From Rhyzopertha dominica (lineage: Eukaryota; Arthropoda; Insecta; Coleoptera; Bostrichidae), in contig QCXZ01000064.1 of NCBI GenBank assembly GCA_025024175.1, positions 17,360,001 through 17,424,000 of the forward strand: 64,000 nt of DNA, in the 5' to 3' direction. This document shows, piece after piece, positions 1-9,971 of the stretch. The number at the start of each line of letters is the position of its first letter. Position 1 is the first letter of the stretch. A program made the translations under genes and the position numbers. Under the pieces are notes generated by a model. It made no database searches. It was not told the origin of the DNA and saw nothing but the letters and a program-made list of their open reading frames with translations.

Positions 1-837
1 ATTCAGTAGGAGCGCCTTCTAAATTTTAACGGGCAGTAAAAAGCTAATTTATTGTGTTTTTACCGAAACCGTAACCCGTGCACACTAAACCACATTCTTT
101 GAACATATGGCCTCAGTGGGATGGCGAATAGACAAAAACTGTTGGAAACACATTTTGGGCGTAGGAAAAGGAATAACAGGAACTCTAAATGGAAACGATT
201 ACCGGGCGCTGTCGACAAACATTATGGGCTGCCGCATATATAGTTTTTTATATGTTAGTTTTCTTAATACTTATAGGCGACATGCGATTATTTTCGACAA
301 TACAAACAATTATTGTTGGATACTACATCAAATGGTGTAAACAGTGTAAGCTTGGACATTTCAATTATTATTCTTGATTCAGCCACTGGGACGTATCTTT
401 AGGTACCCATTTTAATTCTTACGTTCATACCAAATGCTTCCTTTTTTAAAGGTTTTGGAGTCTTAAAAAATATACAAGCCCATCTCACAATATATTCCGT
501 TTTACATTTGGCACATTTACATATCTGCAATTTTTTATTTATGAGCACAATATCGTCGAGTGCCTTGCTAGTGATATGTGTATTATTTATTTTATACAAA
601 TGCATACTTGGCCATTTCCTGCCAAGACGGAAGGAAGCTGATCATATATTCGTAGATTAACTATTAAGATTTATTAAACGGGGACTTAACTGGAAGCAGC
701 AAGTAACCATGAATGAAAAAAATATAATTTCGCTGAGCTTCATCTTATTGAATTTGCAAATAATTTTCAACTCTAGACATTAGATGCAAGGAGCCTGACA
801 TATATATGGATTTTATCAATAAGCTTAATAAGTAGTA
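1..837. other. No gene recognised
   Basis: AT-rich sequence with only short chance reading frames. I see no splice-consistent coding exon, RNA gene or transposon motif here. Confidence 0.6.
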
Positions 838-1041
838 ATTTAGATGGAACTGCCATCTGTCAGCATTACACTCACGGAATGACAAAGCCACCTAGCTGCC
901 AAAACGGGTACTACATCCTAAAGGAAGTGAGCTGTAGCCTGACAAGTTGGCATGCACCAGCATACATCAATTTGGCTAAGAGGCTTTGTCATCATGTAGA
1001 GACACAGTGGTAATGCTGACAGCTGGCATTGCCATCTAAAT
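838..1041. repeat. Foldback (MITE-like) hairpin
   Basis: The outer ends are inverted copies of each other: the left arm (838-896) starts ATTTAGATGG and the right arm (975-1041) ends CCATCTAAAT. Inside the arms, CTGTCAGCATTAC faces GTAATGCTGACAG, and GACAAAGCC faces GGCTTTGTC. The arms are about 60 bp with a spacer of about 78 bp. No coding capacity is seen. The structure fits a miniature inverted-repeat element; no clear target duplication beyond short AT-rich flanks is visible. Confidence 0.65.
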
Positions 1042-1094
1042 ATCTACTTACATCATACCAAGCCTTTGGTATGTAAGCAAAACCAATTCTATGC

Positions 1095-1180
1095 GCTGTC
1101 TGCACTAGACCTGAACTGCACTGATGAGCTATAATGATATCGAAATATATCTATCTGCAGTTGGTTGCGGTGCAGACAGC
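1095..1180 (+). ncRNA. Type I hammerhead ribozyme motif
   Basis: All conserved core segments of a self-cleaving hammerhead occur in order. CTGATGA (1121-1127) is followed by a stem-II hairpin (1128-1141, GCTAT/ATATC with an AATG loop and one C/T mismatch). GAAA (1142-1145) is followed by a very short helix III (A-T, T-A, A-T with a TATC loop) and then the cleavage triplet ATC (1153-1155). Helix I closes the molecule: AACTGCA (1114-1120) pairs with TGCAGTT (1156-1162), and after an asymmetric internal loop GCTGTCTGCAC (1095-1105) pairs perfectly with GTGCAGACAGC (1170-1180). Entry through helix I with a tiny helix III is the type I architecture known from Penelope-like elements and animal satellite DNAs. 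Cleavage is predicted after C1155. The stem-II mismatch may weaken it. Activity and parent element are inference; no Penelope coding sequence is seen next to it. Confidence 0.7.
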
Positions 1181-2164
1181 ACAGTATAGACATGAATTTG
1201 AATAAATTTAACAAGTTGTTTACGAACCAAAGCCTGCCAGACATAAGCAACAGAGGTATATCTTGGTACTACTCTACCTTCAATGAATATGATATTTACA
1301 ATGGGGTTGTCCACTAATAAGGCGTTTGTTACTTTAAGATTAATTAGAAGTTATGTAATTTATACGCAGTAGCTTGCCTTGAAGTTTAATGCAAATTAGA
1401 AAACTGCTTCTTATTTTTTATAAATTAAATGCAGCGCCATGATGATAATGGTTAATAAGAAATATATTTAGAAATATATACGCGCGCCTTATACTTTTAA
1501 AAACTTATTGTGAATGATTATGATAGGGATATTAGTAATCATGATTAATTAATTAATATTAATACTGTAAGTATTAATTTATAAAATTTTGCAAAAATGG
1601 AGGTATGACGGGAATGAAGCGTCCATTCTGCTCAATAAATAAAATTTATTTATTTGAAATGGGGCGTGCGTTAAGTTCTTCTCCGAAATTACTATTCATA
1701 TGGCTATATTAACAAGGCGAGGAACAGATCATCCAATTCTTAAACCACCGTTGGCTTATCCATGCTCGCTGAGGTTTTGTATCCAAATACTAGCACAGCT
1801 CATTACTAATCTGAATTTGTCGTAATTAGCATAGTCAAAATAAACGTACTCATAAATTGACTTCCAACAAGATGGCGTCCTGCCACACACTATCTTAGGG
1901 ACATACGAGCATTGCTCGATGAAANTTTGCCAGGCCAGTGGATAGGACGCAGGGTGGTAATCCAGTTCCGCGCCTGCCCTCCGGAATTTGCATCACTGTA
2001 TTTTTTCTTATGGGAAAAATAGAAGGTCAGGTGCACAAACATAACCACGTAAGCTGGACACACTTTGAGGATGGCATGCAAACGGTGCGCGTATAAATAC
2101 ACTATATAATATATAGTATATTGTATTGACTGTTATGGCCGTAATTATGTAATTTTTTTAAGAT
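1181..2164. other. No gene recognised
   Basis: AT-rich DNA with a TTAATTAA-type palindromic run near 1,540-1,580 and one unresolved base at 1,925. No coding or RNA feature can be supported. Confidence 0.55.
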
Positions 2165-2276
2165 GATTAGGATGTTTCGACCTAATTCATAACTCAATAT
2201 TTCCGAGCTTTCGACTAATTTATTCTCAACTTCCCTGAAGAAGATTGAGTTATTAATTAAGTCGAAACATCCTAAT
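2165..2276 (+). repeat. Inverted repeat with hammerhead-like core
   Basis: A 32-bp arm at 2165-2197 beginning TTAGGATGTTTCGAC is repeated in inverted orientation at 2243-2276 (ending GTCGAAACATCCTAA) with about two mismatches. The spacer side contains CTGAAGA (2235-2241), and the right arm contains GAAAC (2264-2268), so the second half resembles a decayed hammerhead core of the sort found in Penelope-like terminal repeats. Stem II is poorly formed (an extra A after CTGAAGA), so cleavage activity is unlikely. Confidence 0.5.
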
Positions 2277-2542
2277 AAAAAATAATACATTGTATATAGG
2301 TATTTACCTTACAAGAGTAAATAAAAAATATTTTTTAAAGTAAGAGACTGCACTATCTTTTGTTAATTACTATTATATTTTCTCTCCAATATAAAATTTT
2401 TACATTTTTACTATTCATTTAATGACCGTGGAATCCGGCAATAGTCTCTATACTTGTTACAGTTCGTGAATAAAAATGAATGTTAGCACGCGTCATCTAG
2501 CGGTGGCTAGGAAGTATTAGAATCGGTTAGGTTAGTAACGAG

Positions 2543-3341
2543 TAGTGTTGCCATCCATACCATAATTATGGTATATATACCATAATGGTATGACAAATAC
2601 CATATACCATAATAAATTATTATGGTATCCACATTTTACCATAATTTGCACAGAGTAAATTTCAGTTTTTTTCTATAACACAAAAATTCCATCACGGCAA
2701 GCTTGGTTTTCTACATCGCGTACTAGCCTCGACACAGGGTTTCATTTCTTAGCCTCTCTCTCCTTATAGCAAACTTTGTACTTGATTTATTCAAAAGTTA
2801 CTTAAAATTTTGGGGTCTTTTGTACAGCGATGGGTATGTAGGCACAACTTGTATTGTATTAAGCTACTAAACTAACACCTAAAAATTCTGAACAACCCTA
2901 TTTAAAGAAAATGGCGGCGACTAGTTTTTCTTGTTTTCCCTAAGAAGGGGTAAAAATTACGCATACATGGCAACGACACAAATTGAAGAAGACAAAAGTC
3001 GGAATTCAACTGTGAAGCAATATTTATTATACGAGGTAAGGTTAAAAAATATTTACAAAAATGAACTTTAAATACCAAATATGATAATCTGCAAAAAAAT
3101 TTTTTGAACACCCACCAAACTATCTTCAAAGAGATTAAAAAGACCTACAATTTGACATATAACTTAAGGTTGTACGTAAAAAAATAAAGAAAATACGAGC
3201 CTGGGGAGTTCTAAGTGGCGGACCCTGTATATGTCGTTGATCGTCAACCAACGATAATGCATATACCATAATTTGTGCCAAAATACCATAATATTTTGGA
3301 GTTGATACCATAATTTATGAAGCAAGGCCTGGCAACATTGG
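2543..3341. mobile_element. Possible non-autonomous hAT-like element rich in CCATAAT repeats
   Basis: The left end TAGTGTTGCCA and the right end TGGCAACATTGG are imperfect inverted copies, a form common at hAT termini. TAACGAG lies directly outside both ends (2536-2542 and 3343-3349), which fits a slightly decayed 8-bp target duplication. Both subterminal regions (about 2558-2646 and 3258-3318) are packed with direct and inverted copies of ATACCATAAT/ATTATGGTAT. An ATG-started stretch near 2,967 reads MATTQIEEDKSRNSTVKQYL before a GTAAGG donor-like site and could be a relic of a transposase N-terminus, but this is weak. Confidence 0.45.
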
Positions 3342-3349
3342 CTAACGAG

Positions 3350-5454
3350 TAACGAGGTCCCTGTACCGTCCGGACCTACGCTACGGGCGGAGCAAAGACG
3401 AGCGGACACACACACGACACATATACACAAATAAGTCACAATATAAAAGAATTCTAATTAGATTAGGTAGTGAGTTGTTCAATGTGTTGGACATTGATGG
3501 ACACATAAAAATAGCAAGCTAAGTTTCGAATTGCTATGCGTGCAATGTTTTGTTGAATAGACTGAGCAACTAAGAAAAGTATTTGTGTCTTACAGGAACA
3601 AGTGATGGAGCAGTTGGTCGAAGCCAAAGATCAGACGAACCTAATCATTTGTAGCTTTTAGTAGAAATGTACTAAATGTTATAATATATTACCATATATA
3701 TAATTATATTTATTTTTGAACTTATACTTTAAGCATTCCATTTTCGGAAATTTAAGCTTGTAGAACGAAAAATAAATTTTCTGTCACTTCAAGGTGTATC
3801 ACAGGTTGTGGACTTGTTATTGTTGATAAGAAGTTACCGCTTAGGTCAAGCCAGGTGAAGTCAGCTCAGGTCAGGTCTTCCTTTTTGTCTGTATACTTTG
3901 CCGGGACCAGCATCTTTTCAGGATTTTGAAATATTAGTTTGTTTGAAACTGTGTAAAATTACCGTGTATAAATGATGGAAATTAACTAGTACAACCATAC
4001 TTGCTTAAAACGACTTGCCTTATTTGTAGTTTTAGATATTATAAGAAAGAGTATAATTCACCACGGCATTTTCACGCATTCTTTAGTGTACTCGTTTATT
4101 TTTCTTGCATTTTAGGTATAAATAACTGAATAAACAGAAAGCTTATAATCCGATATAACTCTATACACAAAATAACCGACACCATAAAGATCACATTTTA
4201 AAATATCTATCATCAGTGTAATACAATAACCTAAGCTAATTGATTAATTCGCATATATCTATATTTATTAACTATAACTATAAAAATGGTATAAAAGTAG
4301 TTATACATGATTTTTTTTAATTTATTATAAATTTAATTGAGCTGGCAGCGTAGTGAATAATCTCCTTGAGTAGGTATCTCGATTGCTTTAAGTTTAAATC
4401 ATTCGTTGGGTGGATGATAGCGATTGATCCTAACCAGATCGTTCAGTTTATTTCAATCCACTAAGTGTACGTATTTACCTCAGTGGGCACTTACTCCGCT
4501 CTTTCTTTCTCACTGGATAATTTAGTGGAACGGTCAGTATTCCCGCATGTCTGGTAAGGACTCTAATTAAAACCAATTGTCCCTGTCCGTCGCTTTACAT
4601 TTGGTGTGCCGGAAAACGGCAGGGTACGTCTCCGTTTAAATAAATAACTAGAAGTGGGTGCTCAATAGCATCCGCTAATTACTAATTATACAGGTAGTTG
4701 TGGGCGTTCGCTATTATTATTCGAGAAAGTTTACCCAGGGGAAAATGTTTAGAATCGTGGCATCACGAAGGCTATTCCGTTTAAACGTAATGAGACGGGA
4801 CGTCCAATGCTTGATTGACTCGGTTGTCAAAATATTTGCGTGTGGTCCAATTGTATACGCACAACATGACGAGCATTAATGAGCTGTTCTAACAATAAAA
4901 TGTTGCTTGACTAAGTCTGGCTCTGTGTGTTTTTAGGCTACGATTACCACAAACTTTTGCTTTCGCTTTCTTGCGCTCACGAGTAAAATTGAACGGATTT
5001 CCCACAAAGCGTACGAGGAGGTTTTACAGTATTTCAAATTTGGAATTATAGTTATAGTCTTGTAAGTTTATACGGGGATCGGGGATATCTGCCGTATTTC
5101 CAGCAATGAATTCATCATAGACTATTAACATCAATATATAAAATTAAAACATGGTACGCTACACGATAGCTTTTATATAGCAAAATTTTAAAGAACGACG
5201 GATTAAGCGGGCATACAGCCCGCAGCTCAACAGGTCAGATTCTTACTAAAAAAAAGGCAGAGGAAAGAATTAAAGATGCCACATTTAATATTATTCATAT
5301 AAAAACTAAATAGCTTTGTATGCTTCAGTTTCAACTAGGCCAAACATTACTAACTGAATAAAAGAATAATCAAAATCCATTTGCATGGGTGTTACAAGTG
5401 CAACCTACCAGTGACAGATCAGTATTTAATGTCATTCGTTAGGTGCTCATGGTG
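3350..5454. other. No gene recognised
   Basis: About 2.1 kb of AT-rich sequence. A slightly more GC-rich patch lies at about 4,480-4,760, but no exon-like reading frame or known element was recognised. Confidence 0.5.
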
Positions 5455-5925
5455 CATATATCATATTCAGCTTTAAAAATTACTTTTAACGACCCCCATG
5501 AAGAAAAGGCGATTTCTTGCACATTTAGATAGGTACCTGGAGCTTGCCCGTAATCTTAATTCTAATTTGATATGTACCATCATATTTAGCTTCAAAAATC
5601 ATGTTCAACGATACCCGTGCATGTTGTGTCTTAATCCACATTTGATTATACCATCGTATACAGCGTCAAAAATTACGTTCAATGACTCCCATGCAGCAAA
5701 ATTTATTTTTTGCATTTAGATACCACGGTGCATGTCCGCCATAGTTTTAATTCGAATTTGACATGTGCCATCATACACAGCATCAAAAGTCATGTTCAAC
5801 GATACGCATAAAAATTCTTTACTTTTGAGTACCACACAGTGCATCCCTTTACATTCGTAAACAAGATTTGACATGTATCATCATACTCATCTTAAAAAAT
5901 AACGTTCATCGATACCGAAGACGCA
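5455..5925. repeat. Degenerate tandem repeat, five copies of a 45-50 bp core
   Basis: A core of the form ATGTACCATCATA-(C/T)A-AGC-TCAAAAAT-A-GTTCAACGATACCC occurs at about 5457, 5569, 5643, 5758 and 5869. Start-to-start spacings are about 112, 74, 115 and 111 bp. Most copies are followed by a GTGCAT- and TTTGCATTTAGATACC-like segment, so the higher-order unit is about 112 bp, with one shorter unit. Reading frames through it are interrupted, so I treat it as non-coding satellite-like DNA. Confidence 0.65.
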
Positions 5926-6672
5926 AAATACATCAAATTTTGTATACAGAAAAACGGCAACAATACAAATAACAATAAGTTATTTGGACCGGTTTACAGA
6001 CCATAAGCTATCGGACGCTTAGGAGCTAAGATCTTACTATCCACGGACCGGCGGACACACGGACAACATATCGTGTATGCAAGCGCTTTCACACCCATCC
6101 GAGATAACAATAAATAGACAACCATTTTTTTCTACAAAACAGCACCACTCAATAATTACTGCATGCGATATGTTTAAAAATGTAAGCTATTTTGAATGTG
6201 CAAACTAAGTGGTGCAATAACTAGAATTCGTAAAAGTGTAGGCTAAAGATTACCTGAAAGGTAGACTTTGTTTGCTACATACCTTAGGGTCTAGAATCTT
6301 TTGTCTTTCAAAGAAGCATTTATTTATTTCTAAATATTTAGTAATTTACGGGGGTGCGTTTTGTAAAACTGGGTGGGTGTCTTTCTATCGTTATCTACTC
6401 GTAGAATATATCTTTTCCCTCTCAGCGGTTAAAAATTACTTAAGTACGATAGGAGAATAATGATTGAACAATGTGGTCGTATTTTATAGAAAACAGAAAA
6501 GTTATAATGAAATAGATTCAGAAAAGATAAGTGATAATTTTGCCAAAGAAAAATTAAGGCGCAAAATATATCAAAACCTTTATTTTTTATTTAGTCATGT
6601 CAAATATAGTTTTGAATAACCGTTTGATGCATTCTTGGATGTTAGCTGGCTGGTTTAATTAAAACTGAAATA
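5926..6672. other. No gene recognised
   Basis: AT-rich DNA between the tandem repeat and the mariner insertion. The chance frame at 6272-6460 has no recognisable domain. Confidence 0.5.
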
Positions 6673-7749
6673 CGAGGCATGTTTTTTAAGTAAGTACCGT
6701 TTTGCGATTCCGCCGCTGCAGCGCTACGGTCGGCGTTCCGCGCATGCGCGCTGGTTACCTACATCTCTTGTCTACGCACTGACGCCATTACAGTTTGATT
6801 CTTCATTGTATACGTTGTTTACTGAGTGTTTAAGATGCCTCCGACAATCGTGAGTCCCGCCGATTGTGAAATACGGGCTGTTATACGATTTCTTAGTGCT
6901 AAAGGCGTAAAACCGATCGATAATCATCGTGAGATCTGTGAAGTTTACGGACAAAACATTATGAGTGATGGGATGGTAAGGAAATGGGAGAGCATTTAAA
7001 GATGGCCGCACAAATGTGCATGATGAAGAACGGAGTGGGCGTCCTTCGGTCGTTAATGAAGATTTGATGCAGAAAGTGAACGAAAAGGTGACAGAAAACA
7101 GACGCTTTACAATTTCATCATTGTGCGACTGCTTTCCTCAATATTCTCGTAGTGTTTTGTATCGCATTTTGACCGAGAACTTGCATTACCGGAAATTGTG
7201 TTCACGTTGGGTTCCGAAAATGTTCACGGATTTGCACAAAACCCAACATTTAGGCAGTGCATTGACTTTCCTTGAGCGGTACCACAATGAAGGTGAATAT
7301 TTTTTAGACCAAATTGTTACTGGTGACGGAACATGGGTGGCCTACGTCACACTAGAATCGAAACAACAATCCATGGAATGGCGACATTCATCATCATCCA
7401 AAAAAGTGAAGTTTAAGCAAACAATTTCTGCCTGGAAAATCATGTGCACAGTTTTTTGGGACAGAAAAGGAGTATTGCTAGTGGAGTTTCTGCCTCGTAA
7501 TGAGACAATCAATGCAGCGTCTTATTGTAAGACATTGAACAATCTGCGTCGTGCAATCCAGGCGGCAGAATTTTATGAGGAGGGTATTCAAAAACTGGTG
7601 CCACGTTATGACAAGTGCCTCAATATTCACGGAAATTATGTAGAAAAGTAGATTAAGGTACAGGCTTTCATGTAAGATAAAATTATTGCGATATCTTTGC
7701 ACGTCTTTTTTTAATTCCAAAACGGTACTTACTTAAAAAACATGCCTCG
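6673..7749 (+). mobile_element. Mariner-family transposon, internally deleted
   Basis: The element has perfect 32-bp terminal inverted repeats: the left (6673-6704) begins CGAGGCATGTTTTTTAAGTA and the right (7718-7749) is its exact reverse complement. TA dinucleotides lie directly outside both ends (6671-6672 and 7750-7751), the mariner target duplication. At 1,077 bp it is shorter than the roughly 1.3 kb usual for the family, and the missing part falls in the transposase gene. Intact ends mean it could still be moved by a transposase made elsewhere. Confidence 0.93.
6835..7651 (+). pseudogene. Mariner transposase, frameshifted and internally deleted
   Basis: The reading frame opens MPPTIVSPADCEIRAVIRFL, the N-terminal helix-turn-helix region of an insect mariner transposase, and continues to about 6987. 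There an apparent 2-base loss shifts the frame within the KW-RAFKDGRTN segment and creates a stop. The downstream frame (7016-7651) keeps the RSGRPS linker, the second DNA-binding region and the first catalytic Asp in TGDGTW (7325-7327; the usual neighbouring Glu is Gly). It then jumps from NLRRAIQ (about 7560) straight to AAEFYEEGIQ. The HDN and SPD segments, which hold the second and third catalytic Asp in this family, are therefore absent. The C-terminus ending NYVEK followed by TAG is intact. No active enzyme can be made. The family call is very secure; the exact deletion size cannot be measured without an intact relative. Confidence 0.93.
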
Positions 7750-7751
7750 TA

Positions 7752-8675
7752 TATAAGCAAATCGTCTCTCCTTGCCCACTTTTTATTCTGGTGTCTCGAA
7801 ATATTTACCTCCAGGGCTCTCCGATCGCCTGAATTCGACACCGATTGGAACATTGATACATTTTAATTAAAGGTGAGTATAAAAGTCTCAGGTGGTTGCC
7901 TTTAATACACCCGTAAGTTTGACGCGGACACGCCTATCTTAAATGTGTGACAGAGAAGTGGCGAGCTAAAAGAACATGACCAAAATTAATAATTCGAAGC
8001 AACTTCATTTTAGTGGATTTTCTTTTTTCGCTGGGCCTTTCCTGTATGTGTCGACCTTAATACACATCGTACAGTTAGAAAATATGACGCACACCAATTT
8101 TACCAAAATTACCGGGCAATCTGCATTTGGGTATCTGTACTTACTCGATCAACTTACATAGTAGTTCGTAAAACCACCGCTAGATAGTATATATGCATTC
8201 ATACAGAATATTCTTCAAAGTGCATTATAAGACTGTATTATATTTCATATCTATACAAAATTATTTTTCTGCATAATTAAATGCATTTTCGTCAACGTGT
8301 CTTAATTTTAACAGCAACTTAACTGAGATCAACAACGGATGAATCAGCCTGATCTTGCACTTCTATTACATGCTCAATGACTAGTGTCACCAGTTTTTTA
8401 TTGGACTTTTAACAGGGTAGCATTGGAAGGATTTTAGTTTATATCTTATAACAATTTAAGATTGAGGAAAATCATAATAACATAATTGCTTTTGAATATA
8501 GTTACTTTGGTTTAGTTTTATGATATTTGATGCAAAGAGTGGACTATAGTGATGCAGAAGTAATGAAGAGGTATTCTTGTAAGTTAAAATTGTATCACAC
8601 TTAAATAGCCGTACATAAGTACGTAGGTACCCTGGCTTACCTATATGTAATAAATCGCTGCAAATTGAATCAATT
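7752..8675. other. No gene recognised
   Basis: AT-rich DNA between the mariner and the copy A inverted-repeat element. Short frames here carry no recognisable motif. Confidence 0.5.
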
Positions 8676-9553
8676 CTTCCACATTCAATTGTCAAAATGA
8701 CATTTACGTTTTTATTTTTATACTATACGATATATATACTAATCCGTTTTTGAGCACTTTTTCTCTCTACACATTTTTTCTAAGAGAAACCGTCATGATA
8801 TTAGCAAAAATATATAAATTTTAAAATCTGTTTTTTCCAAATAACTCGATAATTATTAACTTAACAAAAAAATTACAAGAGCGCTTTCTGATCAGAAATG
8901 TGATTTTCTATATAATACCAAAATTTAAAAAAAATCGCACGAGCAGGGTCCAAAATAGGTTTTTTGGAAATATTTCGAAAATGTCAAAATTTTGGATGTA
9001 TTTTCTAAGACACTTTTTGTGAGAAATTTTATTTCCTATCTGATGACATTTTAATTTTTTTGAATATATTAAATATATTCGGAGATATTTATGAAAAACC
9101 GTTTTCTTTAAGTGACGCTTTTTTGCTAATATCTTCTAAACAGTCTGCTGAACCGAAAATTTATAAGAGCTAATAATACTCGCAGTTATACTACTAATCA
9201 CATACTAAAACGAAGAAAATATAAAAAAATAAAAATTTGCTAAAAGGGTAGTTACCCCCCCTAATTTCGCCCCCTTCCCGATACCCTACTTACCCCACAA
9301 ACAATAGGTCACTTTGGGTAGTTGAGATTTATACATTTGCCAAATTTCAAGTTCATATATTAAGTCTTTCGAAAGTTATCGTATCCACAAACAATACCAC
9401 AGACACACAGATTTACACACACAGACAAGAAATTTTTTTTGCTCAAATTTTGTTTTTTTTTGCGTTTTCGACCATTTTAAAGCGAATGAGCAAATAAACA
9501 TTTTTGAAAATTTTTTTCGCGATACAATACTTCCCATCCGTTGGATGTGGAAG
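8676..9553 (-). mobile_element. Inverted-repeat element, copy A (878 bp)
   Basis: The ends are inverted: CTTCCACATTCAA at 8676 and TTGGATGTGGAAG ending at 9553. TA follows the right end, while the left flank is TT, which may be a mutated TA. The interior is non-coding and has recognisable landmarks (TTTTTTGCTAATATC, CTTTCGAAAG, AAGGGGGCGAAAT on the minus strand). The same interior occurs in copy B at 51.9-54.2 kb in the opposite orientation, which proves a dispersed repeat. TA flanks and small size suggest a Tc1/mariner-type MITE, but no transposase is known for it here. Confidence 0.75.
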
Positions 9554-9935
9554 TAAAATTAGCTTTTATTCAACACCTAAAATGTATTTCTTTTAGTGCA
9601 GTTGCAACGAGTGGTCACTCAAATTACCACTGTATTTTGTGCTTGAGTATTGTAGTATAATAGTTACTCGACATACCCGTTTTTAAGAAATTCATTAAAT
9701 GTATTTCTTTTACCCAAGCATGTGCTTAAAATTTTGGATGCTTACATATTTAGACTACCATGTGTTTCAAAAACAGCAAAATCGTGATACGCAATACACT
9801 CTATATCCTCCTGAGTCCTGAGAATACATTTATAGTAATATGATGTTAATATTTGGAAGTTTTGTTTCTTTTGGTACAAAAACATCACTGAATTTTTTTG
9901 AAAATTTTTATTTACCCAAAAGTACAAAAAAAAAT

Positions 9936-9955
9936 ATGTCCAATAAATTGGACAT
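9936..9955. repeat. Subterminal palindrome of the piggyBac element (left)
   Basis: ATGTCCAAT-AA-ATTGGACAT is a near-perfect palindrome with 9-bp arms, 129 bp inside the left end. Its counterpart lies just inside the right end, so it is a likely transposase binding site. Confidence 0.7.
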
Positions 9956-9971
9956 TAGGACGAAATCATTC

